A stretch of DNA of 64,000 nt. Source: Spirillospora albida. Lineage in GTDB: Bacteria; Actinomycetota; Actinomycetes; Streptosporangiales; Streptosporangiaceae. The notes under the pieces are model-generated. The model saw only the letters and a list, made by a program, of their open reading frames with translations. It made no database searches and was not told the origin of the DNA. Below, piece after piece: positions 50,244 through 59,041 of the stretch. Position 1 is the first letter of the stretch, and each line of letters starts with the position of its first letter. The DNA is taken from the NCBI RefSeq assembly GCF_000718255.1, contig NZ_JOFJ01000002.1, positions 310,001 to 374,000 of the forward strand, written 5' to 3'. Made by a program: the position numbers and the translations under genes.

Positions 50244-51023
50244 ATGGTTGAGGATCTGCGGCAGCGGCCGCGCGTTGTCCGGCCGTCCGGGGGAGAAGAG
50301 GCGGGCGGCGGGATCGGGGATGTGCTCGCCCGGGGCGTCACCGCCGGGTTCGTGAAGGTGTTCACGACCCTGGCCCGGGTGCGGGGCGGGCGGCCGCTGC
50401 ATCCGCAGGGGGTGGTGCTGGACGCGACGCTGCGGTTGAGCGGGCGGTCCCGCGGGTGGGGTGTGCCGTTCCTGGACGACGCGGCCGAACTGCGCGGGGT
50501 GGCCCGGATGTCGCGGTCGGTGGGGCTGCCGACGTCGGTGCCCGATCTGCTGGGTCTGGCGCTGAGGTGGCGGGCGCCCGGGGGCGAGGAGTCGGAGTTG
50601 CTGCTCGCGACCACCGGCAGCGGTGCCCTGGGGCGCTTCACGCTGCGGCCGGTGATGAGGTGGAGTCCGCAGTTCTACGGGTCTCTCCTGCCCTACAGGG
50701 CGGGTGACCGGCTCGTGATGCTGGGGGCGATCGCGCGGGGGGACCGGGAGATCCCGGCCGATTTCGCGGCCCTCGAGGGCGCCATCGGTGAGGGGCCGAT
50801 GGTCTTGGACTTGGTCGTGGCGGACGGGAAGGGTGCGTGGGAGCGGTTCGGCGAACTCGTCCTCAGCGGCCCCGCGCGCAGCGACGAGAGCGAGCCGCGG
50901 CGGTTCAATCCCATCCGGCGGCCGATCCTCGGTCTGGTGCCCGCCGGCCTGTTCCAGCAGCTGAGGGGGCCGACGTACGAGGCCGTGCAGCAGGTCGACC
51001 GGGGCGGCTCCTCCGGTAAGTGA
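50244..51023 (+). CDS. Conserved actinobacterial hypothetical protein
   Basis: The 259-aa protein has no membrane or signal segment. Distinctive stretches are LHPQGVVLDATLRLSG (50-65), FLDDAAELRGVARMSRSVGLP and FYGSLLPYRAGDRLVMLGAI. I have a memory of similar Streptomyces proteins labelled as phosphodiesterase or of unknown function, but I see no phosphodiesterase metal motif. The HP-x-G plus RMSR pattern faintly recalls catalase-fold proteins, which is speculative. GGGGAGCGG precedes the ATG. It is followed 48 nt later by the DUF4334-like gene. Confidence 0.65.
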   Translation: MVEDLRQRPRVVRPSGGEEAGGGIGDVLARGVTAGFVKVFTTLARVRGGRPLHPQGVVLDATLRLSGRSRGWGVPFLDDAAELRGVARMSRSVGLPTSVPDLLGLALRWRAPGGEESELLLATTGSGALGRFTLRPVMRWSPQFYGSLLPYRAGDRLVMLGAIARGDREIPADFAALEGAIGEGPMVLDLVVADGKGAWERFGELVLSGPARSDESEPRRFNPIRRPILGLVPAGLFQQLRGPTYEAVQQVDRGGSSGK

Positions 51024-51071
51024 GCGCTGACGTAGGATCGCGGCCGTCGGGCGCGAATCGAAGGAAGCCGA

Positions 51072-51494
51072 ATGGACGTGCTGGAACTCATCCGGGGTGG
51101 GAGCGCCTCGGGGGAGAAGGTGTTCGCCGAGCTGGGGGCCGTGGCCCCCGACGCCATGCTCGGGACGTGGCGGGGCGGCCTGTTCGACGGGAGCGAGCCG
51201 ATGGCGGCGCGGCTCGTCAAGATGCGCTGGTACGGGAAGCGCTTCAACGACGCCGAGAACGTCGAGCCGCTGCTCTGCCTCGACGACAAGGACGAGATCC
51301 ACTCGTTCGACGGGATGGGCATGGCGCGGCTGCGCGAGATGTCGCACCGGGGGCTCGTGTCGGCCGCGATGGTGTACGACACCCAGCCGATCATCGACCA
51401 CTTCCGGCGGATCGACGACGACCACGTGATGGGCGCCATGGACGCGAAGGGCGTCGGAAGCGTCCTGTACTTCCACCTCACCCGCGTCTGGTAG
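51072..51494 (+). CDS. GXWXG/DUF4334-domain protein
   Basis: The 140-aa protein has an N-terminal GxWxG segment (MLGTWRGGLFDGSE, ~29-42) and a C-terminal DUF4334-like part (YDTQPIIDHFRRIDDDHVMGAMDAKGVGSVLYFHLTRVW). Proteins with this pair are small, soluble and of unknown function, with a predicted beta-barrel ligand-binding fold. GAAGGAAG precedes the ATG. Its 3' end overlaps the convergent HD-domain gene by 17 nt. Confidence 0.82.
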   Translation: MDVLELIRGGSASGEKVFAELGAVAPDAMLGTWRGGLFDGSEPMAARLVKMRWYGKRFNDAENVEPLLCLDDKDEIHSFDGMGMARLREMSHRGLVSAAMVYDTQPIIDHFRRIDDDHVMGAMDAKGVGSVLYFHLTRVW

Positions 51495-52065
51495 GCCCGG
51501 ACACGGCGCGGATCGCCCAGTCGAGGGAGTTCGTCCGCTGGGCCTCTTCGGCCAGGCGCTTCGCGGACCCGGTCTGGAGCTCGGGCAGGGCGCTCGCGAC
51601 CCAGTGGTGGGTGTTCCGGTTGCCGTGGTCGCCGTACTCGATGGCCTGGACGAGGCATTCCAGCTTGTCGGCGTCGCGGGCGCAGCGGGCCTCGAGGCTG
51701 TCGCGCGCCTCGAACTCGGCGACCGCGGAGCCGATCATCGCGGCGACCGGGGGCGGGACGCCGGCGGTCTGATCCGCGGTGACCTGTTCGTTCGGGGCCT
51801 TCGTCAGGTAGGCGCGGCCCAGGTGCGGGACGTCCGTCAGCCGCGTCTCCTGGGTGTCGTGGAACAGGGCGAGCAGCGCGGCGCGCTCCGGGTTCGCGCC
51901 TTCGAGGACGGCGAGGACGCTCGCGATGACGGCCGTCCGGAAGGAGTGGTCGGCGACGCTCTCCGGGTCGTTCACGCCCGCGACGAGCCAGCCGGTGCGC
52001 TTGTAGCGCTTCAGCAGGCCGATCTCGTAGAGCAGCCCGGTGAGCCGCTCCATCTCGTCCGCCAT
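51478..52065 (-). CDS. HD-domain hydrolase, YfbR/5'-deoxynucleotidase-like
   Basis: The 195-aa HD-superfamily metal hydrolase has ligands in SVADHSFRTA, LFHDTQETRL (the HD pair) and a later ARDADKLECLVQA Asp. The arrangement fits YfbR/YGK1-type nucleotidases that hydrolyse 5'-deoxynucleoside monophosphates. It is monocistronic: a terminator separates it from the upstream small gene. The ATG opens MADEMERLTGLLYEIGLLKRY. Confidence 0.85.
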   Translation of the reverse strand: MADEMERLTGLLYEIGLLKRYKRTGWLVAGVNDPESVADHSFRTAVIASVLAVLEGANPERAALLALFHDTQETRLTDVPHLGRAYLTKAPNEQVTADQTAGVPPPVAAMIGSAVAEFEARDSLEARCARDADKLECLVQAIEYGDHGNRNTHHWVASALPELQTGSAKRLAEEAQRTNSLDWAIRAVSGPTRRG

Positions 52066-52099
52066 GTGGGTGTCCTTCCGGCACGACGCCGATAGGTCG

Positions 52100-52126
52100 A
52101 GGGCCTCCTCGTGGCGAGGAGGCCCT
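52100..52126 (-). terminator. Perfect terminator hairpin
   Basis: AGGGCCTCCTCG and CGAGGAGGCCCT form a perfect 12-bp stem with a 3-nt loop. It lies 29 nt after the stop of the 31-aa gene on the minus strand and just upstream of the HD-domain gene, so it likely ends the ABC-transporter/small-gene transcript. Confidence 0.75.
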
Positions 52127-52154
52127 GTGCGGTCCGCGGGAGGTGGGAGGCCGG

Positions 52155-52250
52155 TCAGTACGGCAGAAGCCGGCCCGAGGGCGTCCTGAGGTCGAGGGGG
52201 CTCGGTTGACGTGGGGGCTTGGGGCGCTTGACGAGCTGCTGCCGTGCCAT
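52155..52250 (-). CDS. Possible 31-aa small protein gene
   Basis: The predicted peptide begins MARQQLVKRPKPPRQPSPLD and ends LRTPSGRLLPY. It is basic and proline-rich, with no membrane segment or cysteine. GGGGGAG lies 9 nt before the ATG and a perfect terminator follows the stop, which supports a real transcript. An upstream ATG (MIT-) nine nucleotides earlier would overlap the ribosome binding site. It lies 135 nt downstream of the ABC permease on the same strand. It could be a tail-like regulatory peptide, a peptide precursor or a chance frame; I recognise no family. Confidence 0.45.
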   Translation of the reverse strand: MARQQLVKRPKPPRQPSPLDLRTPSGRLLPY

Positions 52251-52385
52251 GGTGATCATCTCCCCCGTCGGGCCGGGTGTTAACCCGTCCATCGAGCCGA
52301 TGTCGCGTGTACCCCGTAGGACGTGGACGGTGCCCCTGAGGTTCAGTGAGCTTATGTGATGCACCTCGTCACGTTCGACCGTTTT

Positions 52386-53213
52386 TCAGGACACGATGTC
52401 GCGGGTCTGGAATCGGCGGAAGGCCAGGGCGAACAGGATCGCGGCGTAGGCGGTGGAGATGGCGGCCCCCTTGGCCATGCCAGTCCACTGGATCTGGGGC
52501 TGGAGGGCGTCCATCCAGGCGTACATCCAGTGGGTGGGCAGGAAGTCGCGCCAGGAGCCGAGGGCGGTGACGGCGTCCAGGATGTTGCTGACGATCACGA
52601 GGCCGACCGCACCGCCCACCGCGCCGAGCGGGGAGTCCGTGGTGACGGACAGCAGGAACGCGAGGGCGGCGACGACCAGCTGCGCGATCAGTGAGTAGCC
52701 GGCGATGATCGCCATGCGGGAGAGGGCCGTGCCGACCGGGACGGTGCCGCCGGTGGGGAGCTCGACCGGGCCCCAGCCGAACGCGACGGTGCCCGCGAGG
52801 AGCGCCATCGCCGGGAGGCTGAGGACGGCGACGACGGCGTAGGCGAGCGCCACGATCAGTTTCTGGCGCAGGAGGCGGGCCCGGGGAACGGGCGCGGCGA
52901 GGAGGTAGCGCAGAGACGACCAGTTCGCCTCGCTCGCCACGGTGTCGCCGCAGAAGAGGGCGACGGCGACGACGAGGAGGAATCCCGTCGAGACGAAGAG
53001 GGCGAACAGGGCGAAGTTGAGGGCGCTGGACGTCGCGACGTCGACGAGGCTCGGGAAGCCGTCCGGGCCGGGGTCACCGCCGATCTTGAACGCGCCGACC
53101 AGCACCCACGGCAGGGCGAGCAGGATCGCGAACGCGACGAGGGTGCGGCGGCGCCGGAACTGCCGGACGGCCTCGACCCGCAGCGGCAGCGTCCGCCGCA
53201 CGGCGTAGGTCAT
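52386..53213 (-). CDS. ABC-2 type transporter permease
   Basis: The 275-aa polytopic protein has about six helices: LVAFAILLALPWVLVGAF, FALFALFVSTGFLLVVAVALF, ALAYAVVAVLSLPAMALLAG, IIAGYSLIAQLVVAALAFLL, GAVGGAVGLVIVSNIL and AAISTAYAAILFALAF. It has a DTVASEANWSSLRYLLAAPVPRARLLRQK loop typical of ABC-2 exporters. Its start overlaps the stop of the hydrolase-ATPase fusion by 4 nt, so the two form one exporter. Confidence 0.9.
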   Translation of the reverse strand: MTYAVRRTLPLRVEAVRQFRRRRTLVAFAILLALPWVLVGAFKIGGDPGPDGFPSLVDVATSSALNFALFALFVSTGFLLVVAVALFCGDTVASEANWSSLRYLLAAPVPRARLLRQKLIVALAYAVVAVLSLPAMALLAGTVAFGWGPVELPTGGTVPVGTALSRMAIIAGYSLIAQLVVAALAFLLSVTTDSPLGAVGGAVGLVIVSNILDAVTALGSWRDFLPTHWMYAWMDALQPQIQWTGMAKGAAISTAYAAILFALAFRRFQTRDIVS

Positions 53214-55663
53214 GACTTCTCTCCGATGAGTTCCAGGAACGCGTCCTCGAGGCGGCGGCCGGAGCCGGTGATCTCGCTGACGGGGCCGGCGGCGACGCGG
53301 CGTCCGCCCGCCATGACGACCGCGTGGGTGCAGGTCTGCTCCACCTCGGACAGGAGGTGGCTGGACACGATGACGGTGCGTCCGGCCGCCGCGTACGTGA
53401 CGAGGACGTCCCGCATCTCGCGGATCTGGGGCGGGTCGAGCCCGTTGGTGGGCTCGTCCAGGACGAGCAGGTCGGGGAGGCCGAGCATGGCCTGCGCGAT
53501 CGCGAGGCGCTGCCGCATGCCCTGCGAGTAGGTGCGGACGGCGCGGTCGAGCGCCGTACCGAGCGCGGCGATCTCGAGCGCCTCCTCCATGTGGGCCTCG
53601 GCCCGGGGGCGTCCGGTGGCGCGCCAGTACAGGTCGAGGTTGTCGCGGCCGGACAGGTGGGGGAGGAACCCGGGGCCTTCGACGAACGAGCCGAGACGCG
53701 CCAGGACGGGGGCGCCCGGAACGACCCGCTGCCCGAAGATCCTGATCTCGCCCGCGTCGGGATGGATCAGGCCCATCAGCATGCGCAGGGTCGTCGTCTT
53801 GCCGGCGCCGTTCGGGCCGAGGAGGCCGAGCACCTGGCCCTTCTCGACGCGGAAGGACAGGTCGGCGACGGCCAGGTGCCCGTTCCGGTACTTCTTGGTG
53901 AGGCCGGTGATCTCCAGCGGAACGTCGCCGTCGGTGACCGCGGCGGGCCTGCGGCGCCGGACGAGCAGCGCCGCGGCGAGCAGCAGCGCCGCGCCGGGCA
54001 GCCACCACACCCAGGCGGGGACCGGCGTGGCCGTGGTCGTCAGCGCCGGGACGGACGGGACCGTCAGCGGCGACACGGCCCGCACCTTCACCGTGGCGGG
54101 CGCGGCCGGGGTGGCGAAGCCCATGTCGGTCGTGGCGATGGCGAGGCGGACGCGGTGGCCCCGGTCGAAGCGGTGGTCCATGGCGGGGAGGGTCACCGTG
54201 ACCTCGCCCGCCTCGTCGACCAGGAGGGGGGCGGCGATGCGCCGGGCGAGGGACGCCTTCCCGTCCGGGGCGACGTCGTACAGCTTCGCGAACAGCGGAC
54301 CGGGGGCCGAGACGGCGATCCGGACGGTGGCGGCGCCGGTGAGCCGCAGCGGGGCGTCCAGCGGACGGGTGTCGAACACGGCGGACTGGCCGGGCATGTC
54401 GGCGGGCAGGCCGGCGGCGGAGCCGAGGTCGCCGAGAGAGCCGAGCGCGCCGAGGCCGGGCAGCGCGGAGATCGACGCGGGGGCGCCGCCCGCCGGGCGG
54501 TGGACGCTCTGCTCGCGGCCGGTCAGCGGCAGCGCGCGGGGGCCGGCGGTGAGCCCGGGGTAGGCGGGGGCGGTCGCCTGCTCCACCACGACCTCCTGCG
54601 TGGACGAGTCGATGCCGCCCGCGCGCGTCACGGTGAACCCGTCCGGGGCCTTTCCGGAGCCGCGCAGGCGGGCGTCGAAGAAGTCGTGCACCAGGCCCCG
54701 GACGCGGGTCGTCTCCGGGTCTCCGCCGTCGTGCCCGCCCTGGAACCACACCATGGAGACGGGGGCGCCGTTCCGGGCGATGGCGCGGGCGTTCGCGTCG
54801 GCGTGGTGCAGGGGGAAGAGCGAGTCGGCCTGGCCCTGGACGAGCAGGGTCGGGATCTTGATGCGGTCGCCGACGGAGGAGGGGCTCGACCTCCGAAGTC
54901 TCTCGACCGCCTCGCGGGTCGGACGCCCCGTCTCCGCAACCTCCTCGTACATCTCGCACACGGACGGGAGGAACCGCCCGCAGGCGGTGCCGTTCGCGCC
55001 CGAGGAGAAGAAGAGGCCCGCCCACAGCTTCTTGAACACGCCCGGCTCGCCGCCGGTCGCGTTGGGGAAGAGGGCGTCGGCGAGGTCGTGCCAGGTGATC
55101 TGCGGGGCGATGGCGTCCACGCGCGGGTCGTACGCGGCGGTCATGAGCGCGATCGCGCCGCCGTAGGACTCGCCCGCCATGCCGACGCGCGGGTCGCCGG
55201 GGCCGTCCAGCCGGACCTCGGGACGCCGTGCCAGCCAGTCGATGAGCCGCCGTGCGTCCTGGACCTCGTGGTCGGGGGAGTTGAGGGCGATATGCCCGGT
55301 GGAGCGGCCGAAGCCGCGGGCCGACCACGCGAGTACGGCGTATCCGGCGCGGGCGAGTTCGCGGGCCTCGCCCGCGACACCGGACTTGTCGCCGCCGAAG
55401 CCGTGCCCGAGCATGATCGCGGGGCCCTTGGACCGCCCGACCGGCGCGTAGAACGTGGTGTCGAGCGTGACGTGCGCGTCGTCGCCGGGGCCGCCCGGCA
55501 CCGTGACGCGCTGCTCCGTCGTCCGGACGCGCGGCGCGTCGCCCGCCGCGACCCCCCACGCCGTGCCGCCCGCCGCCAGCGCGAGGGCGGTGCCCGCCGC
55601 CGTCCACCGCACCGGACGCGTCGTCCTGTTCCAGCGCGCGCGGAGCGCTCCCCCCAGATTCAT
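53210..55663 (-). CDS. Fusion of extracytoplasmic S15/CocE-like alpha/beta-hydrolase with ABC ATPase
   Basis: This 817-aa protein has three parts. An N-terminal anchor (~20-40) leads to an X-Pro dipeptidyl-peptidase/CocE-like alpha/beta-hydrolase with GESYGG (S166), D280 in GQADSLFP and H311 in FQGGHDGG. A C-terminal jelly-roll-like domain (~380-530) follows. After a second helix (~551-568) comes a cytoplasmic ABC ATPase with Walker A GPNGAGKTTT (616-625), signature YSQGM (712-716) and Walker B LLVLDEP. Topology puts the hydrolase outside and the ATPase inside. The permease gene overlaps. It may couple export to hydrolysis of an ester or peptide; the substrate is unknown. Confidence 0.9.
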   Translation of the reverse strand: MNLGGALRARWNRTTRPVRWTAAGTALALAAGGTAWGVAAGDAPRVRTTEQRVTVPGGPGDDAHVTLDTTFYAPVGRSKGPAIMLGHGFGGDKSGVAGEARELARAGYAVLAWSARGFGRSTGHIALNSPDHEVQDARRLIDWLARRPEVRLDGPGDPRVGMAGESYGGAIALMTAAYDPRVDAIAPQITWHDLADALFPNATGGEPGVFKKLWAGLFFSSGANGTACGRFLPSVCEMYEEVAETGRPTREAVERLRRSSPSSVGDRIKIPTLLVQGQADSLFPLHHADANARAIARNGAPVSMVWFQGGHDGGDPETTRVRGLVHDFFDARLRGSGKAPDGFTVTRAGGIDSSTQEVVVEQATAPAYPGLTAGPRALPLTGREQSVHRPAGGAPASISALPGLGALGSLGDLGSAAGLPADMPGQSAVFDTRPLDAPLRLTGAATVRIAVSAPGPLFAKLYDVAPDGKASLARRIAAPLLVDEAGEVTVTLPAMDHRFDRGHRVRLAIATTDMGFATPAAPATVKVRAVSPLTVPSVPALTTTATPVPAWVWWLPGAALLLAAALLVRRRRPAAVTDGDVPLEITGLTKKYRNGHLAVADLSFRVEKGQVLGLLGPNGAGKTTTLRMLMGLIHPDAGEIRIFGQRVVPGAPVLARLGSFVEGPGFLPHLSGRDNLDLYWRATGRPRAEAHMEEALEIAALGTALDRAVRTYSQGMRQRLAIAQAMLGLPDLLVLDEPTNGLDPPQIREMRDVLVTYAAAGRTVIVSSHLLSEVEQTCTHAVVMAGGRRVAAGPVSEITGSGRRLEDAFLELIGEKS

Positions 55664-55752
55664 GCAAGCACCCTATGCGCGGCCCGCGCCGGCCGAGTCC
55701 GACCTGCCGCGTATCCGCCGGGCCTCCCGGCGCGGTACGTGATCGCCCGTCC

Positions 55753-56370
55753 CTACGCCTCGGGGTGGACGGCGTCCCCGGCCGGGAGGGGGCCGAGGGC
55801 GGCGGTGAACATCAGCGTCAGCCGCTCGGTGAGCTCGCCGGGGTCGAGCGCGCGCAGGTCGGCCAGGCCGAGCACGCGCCGGATCGGGCCGGTGCCCATG
55901 ATGATCGAGGCGGCGAGCATCGCCCGGCCGCGCGGGTTCGGGCCGGTCAGCTGCGCGGCCATCGGCTCGATGGCGGCGGCCTCGATGTAGTCGTGGAGGA
56001 TCCCGGTGACCTCGGGGTTGCCGACGGACCGGTCGAGCATCCGGGTGAGCGGGGTGGGCCGCCCCTCCCGGATCCGCCGCGCGACGTGCTCGGCGAGCCG
56101 CCGGGGGAGTTCGCCCGGCTCGCCCGCGATGACGCCCCGCAGGACGGACTCGCTGCTCAGCACCTCGCGAAACAGCGCCGCCTTGGAGCCGAAGTACCGG
56201 TTGACCAGGGCCATGTTCGCGTCCGCCGCCGCCGCGATCATGCGGACGGTCACGCCGTCGTAGCCGTGCTCGCCGAACAGGTCGCGCGCCGCGTCCAGGA
56301 TCCGGCGGCGGGTCGCCTCCCGGTCGCGCTTGCGCCGGCCCGGCTGTGTCGTCTCGTCGAGCGGCGTCCC
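55753..56370 (-). CDS. TetR-family transcriptional regulator
   Basis: The 205-aa protein has a TetR N-terminal helix-turn-helix (RILDAARDLFGEHGYDGVTVRMIAAAADANMALVNRYFGSKAALFREVL) and a helical ligand domain. A GTG at 56370 is preceded by GGAGAGG with 8-nt spacing, so it is preferred over a GTG at 56406 with no ribosome binding site. It is divergent from the MFS efflux gene and probably represses it. Confidence 0.9.
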   Translation of the reverse strand, partial: GTPLDETTQPGRRKRDREATRRRILDAARDLFGEHGYDGVTVRMIAAAADANMALVNRYFGSKAALFREVLSSESVLRGVIAGEPGELPRRLAEHVARRIREGRPTPLTRMLDRSVGNPEVTGILHDYIEAAAIEPMAAQLTGPNPRGRAMLAASIIMGTGPIRRVLGLADLRALDPGELTERLTLMFTAALGPLPAGDAVHPEA

Positions 56371-56424
56371 CACGTCCCGGCCCTCTCCCTCGCCCCGCTG
56401 CGGCACGGTTCAGTATCCACCGGC

Positions 56425-56453
56425 TTGCAAGTAAACGAGTGCATACATAATAT
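56425..56453 (+). promoter_or_regulatory. Candidate promoter of the MFS efflux gene, with overlapping palindrome
   Basis: TTGCAA (56425-56430) and TAATAT (56448-56453) are 17 nt apart, a good sigma-70-type promoter. The palindrome CTTGCAAG (56424-56431) covers the -35 element and could be part of the TetR operator. The region is markedly AT-rich. Confidence 0.5.
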
Positions 56454-56490
56454 CGGCGGAGGTGAGAGGGCGAGCGCGTACGGGGGCAGG

Positions 56491-58074
56491 GTGACGCAGG
56501 CGAGGACGGCGGAGCAGCGGACGACGGCACCGCCGCGTCCGCAGTACAGCCGGCGCCAGATCCTGGAGATCCTCTGCGGGCTGATGATGGCGATGCTGAC
56601 GTCGATGGTCTCCACGTCCGTCGTCGGGACGGCCCTCCCCACGATCGTCGGGGACCTCGGCGGCCAGGAGCAGCTGGCCTGGGTGGCGAGCGCGCCCCTG
56701 CTCACCATGACCGCGTCCACGCCCCTGTGGGGCAAGCTGTCGGACATCTTCGGCCGCAAGCTGATGTTCCAGACCGCGCTCCTGCTGTTCGTCGTCGCGT
56801 CCGTCGCGGCCGGGCTGTCGCACGGCATCGGCGAGCTCATCGCCGCCCGCGCGTTCCAGGGCCTCGGCGTCGGCGGCATCTCCGCCCTCGTCCAGGTCAT
56901 CCTCGGCGACGTGGTCGAGCCCCGCGAGCGCGGCCGCTACGCCGGCTTCGTGGGCGCCGTGTTCGGCGTCGCGACCGTCACCGGGCCCCTCCTCGGCGGA
57001 TTCATCGTGGACGCCGACCGCCTCGGCTGGCGCTGGTGCTTCTTCGTCTGCGTCCCGCTCGCGGTCGTCGCGTTCATCGTCACCCAGAAGGTCCTGACCC
57101 TGCCGAAGGTCCGCCGGGACACCCGCGTCGACGTCTTCGGCGCGTTCACCGTCACCGGGGGCGCCGCCACCCTGATGCTCCTGCTCTCCCTGGGAGGGCA
57201 GGAGTTCGCCTGGACCTCCGCCTGGAGCCGGCTCCTGCTGGCGGGCACCGTCGTCCTCGTCGCCCTGGCCGTCGTCGCCGAACGCAGGGCGAGCGACCCC
57301 ATCCTCCCGCCGCGCCTCTTCCGCAACCGGACGTTCCTCATCACGTCCTTCACGTCGCTGTGCGTCGGCGTCGCGATGTTCGCCGGAATGATCTACCTGC
57401 CGCAGTACCTTCAGGTCGTCAAGGGGATGAGCCCCACCGCGTCCGGGCTGATGACGCTGCCGCTGGTCGTCGGCATGCTGATCGCCTCGACCGGATCCGG
57501 CCAGTTCGTCACCCGGACCGGGCGCTACAAGTGGTTCCCCGTCGCCGGCATGGCGCTCGTCGCCGTCGCGATGGGCCTGCTGGCACGCCTGCACGTCGGC
57601 TCGCCCGCCCTCGTGATCGGGCTCGACTTCGCCGTCCTCGGCGTCGGGCTCGGCCTCACGATGCAGATCCTGATCCTCGCCGCGCAGAACGCCGTGCCGC
57701 CCGCCGACATGGCCGCGACGACGTCCGGTGTCTCCTTCTTCCGCAACCTGGGCGGCGCCATGGGCGTCGCCGCGTTCGGCGCGATCCTCACCACCCGCCT
57801 GTCCGGCGAGCTGTCGGACGGCCTGCGCGCAGCCCGCGCGACCCCGCCACCGGGCGCGGCCGATCTCGGCTCGCCCGACCAGATCCAGGCCCTCCCGGAG
57901 CCGTTCAAGCACATCGTGCTGACCTCGTTCGCGAACGCGCTGGAGACCGTGTTCCTGGTGGGCGTCCCGATCGCCCTGCTGGGCCTCGCGGCGGTCCTGG
58001 CGCTGAAGGAGCTGCCGCTCCGCGGCGCCCGGATCCCGAAGGCCCGCACCGCCGGACCGGTCAGCTCCCCTTGA
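56491..58074 (+). CDS. MFS drug:proton antiporter, DHA2 (14-TM) family
   Basis: The 527-aa protein has about fourteen membrane helices. It carries motifs of EmrB/QacA-type exporters: a first-helix region MLTSMVSTSVVGTALPTIVGDLGG, a loop GKLSDIFGRKLMFQ and a motif C region FVGAVFGVATVTGPLLGGFIVD. It would export hydrophobic or cationic drugs by proton exchange. A GTG start follows GGGGGCAGG. It is divergent from the TetR gene, and its 3' end overlaps the convergent SecD-like gene by 14 nt. Confidence 0.92.
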   Translation: MTQARTAEQRTTAPPRPQYSRRQILEILCGLMMAMLTSMVSTSVVGTALPTIVGDLGGQEQLAWVASAPLLTMTASTPLWGKLSDIFGRKLMFQTALLLFVVASVAAGLSHGIGELIAARAFQGLGVGGISALVQVILGDVVEPRERGRYAGFVGAVFGVATVTGPLLGGFIVDADRLGWRWCFFVCVPLAVVAFIVTQKVLTLPKVRRDTRVDVFGAFTVTGGAATLMLLLSLGGQEFAWTSAWSRLLLAGTVVLVALAVVAERRASDPILPPRLFRNRTFLITSFTSLCVGVAMFAGMIYLPQYLQVVKGMSPTASGLMTLPLVVGMLIASTGSGQFVTRTGRYKWFPVAGMALVAVAMGLLARLHVGSPALVIGLDFAVLGVGLGLTMQILILAAQNAVPPADMAATTSGVSFFRNLGGAMGVAAFGAILTTRLSGELSDGLRAARATPPPGAADLGSPDQIQALPEPFKHIVLTSFANALETVFLVGVPIALLGLAAVLALKELPLRGARIPKARTAGPVSSP

Positions 58075-59041
58075 GCTCGCGGTAGAGGCGGTCGGCCGCG
58101 GCGCGGTCGGGAGGCCCCGTCACGACGACCTTGCCGTCCAGGATCGGCATGTCGACGCGCGGCAGGGTGATCAGGCGCTCGCGGACCACGAACGCGAGAT
58201 CGCGGCCCACCGTCGCCCGCGTCAGCCGCGCGAACGCCTTCCGGTCGGCGGCCCGCAACGTCACCGCCACGTCGTAACCGGACGTGACGCGCGACCGCTG
58301 GACGCGCAGGTCGGCCACCTCGCGGATCGCGATGCCCTGCGCGAGCCGGTAGCAGGCCGGACCGGACGCCGCCTGACCGTTGATGCCGGCCGCGCCGGCC
58401 GGGCACGGCCCGGGGGTCGTCTGCGTGACGGGGTAGACGTGCAGCGGCGCCGCCAGCGCCACCGGCCGCGTCCGCATCGACGTGGCGATCATCGTGCCGG
58501 TCACCGCGACCGACGCGATCAGGAGGCCCAGGGTGAGGACCATGACGAGCAGCGCGGACCGGTGCTCCGCCGCGGCCGCCGCCCGCCGGTCGCGGCGTCC
58601 CCGCCGCAGGCCGGCGCGGCTCCGCTTGACCTCCGCCGCGGCGCGCTGCCGCTCTGCGGCGCGGGCCCGGCGCTTCCGGTCGGCGTCCGAGACCCCGCTC
58701 ACCGCCCGCCGGGCGGCGGTGGTCCCGGCCGAGGAACCCGTGCTGGGAGACGACTGCGAGGAAGGTTCGGTGGGGGCCGGGGCAGCGGACCGGGTGGAGG
58801 ACGGCGGAGGCGGCCATGCGGGCGGCGGGCCGGCCGGGACCCAGCCCTCGGAGGTGAGTTCCTCCTGGCCGAGCACCTCCGCCGCCGACATCCGCACCGT
58901 GTCCGCCTCGGAGTCCCGCCGCGACGCGTCCGGCGGCGGCTCCTCCACCGGGACGCGCTGCTGGGGCGCGGTGGGCGGTTCGGGGCGCGCGTCGCCCCCG
59001 TCGTCCGGACGACCCTTGCCGCGACGCGGAAGGACCCGCAT
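58061..59041 (-). CDS. Membrane-anchored protein with SecD P1-head-like extracytoplasmic domain
   Basis: The 326-aa protein has a long Pro/Ser/Ala-rich, then Arg-rich cytoplasmic part (~1-160), one membrane helix (ALLVMVLTLGLLIASVAVTGTM, ~163-186) and an extracytoplasmic domain. The end (~245-326) follows the SecDF P1 head pattern: DVAVTLRAADRKAFARLTRATVG, then LAFVVRERLITLPRVDMPILDGKVVVTGPP. No other SecD helices are present, so it is not a translocase subunit; it may modulate Sec export or bind peptides. The ATG opens MRVLPRRGKGRPDD. It is separated from korB by a terminator. Confidence 0.75.
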   Translation of the reverse strand: MRVLPRRGKGRPDDGGDARPEPPTAPQQRVPVEEPPPDASRRDSEADTVRMSAAEVLGQEELTSEGWVPAGPPPAWPPPPSSTRSAAPAPTEPSSQSSPSTGSSAGTTAARRAVSGVSDADRKRRARAAERQRAAAEVKRSRAGLRRGRRDRRAAAAAEHRSALLVMVLTLGLLIASVAVTGTMIATSMRTRPVALAAPLHVYPVTQTTPGPCPAGAAGINGQAASGPACYRLAQGIAIREVADLRVQRSRVTSGYDVAVTLRAADRKAFARLTRATVGRDLAFVVRERLITLPRVDMPILDGKVVVTGPPDRAAADRLYRELKGS

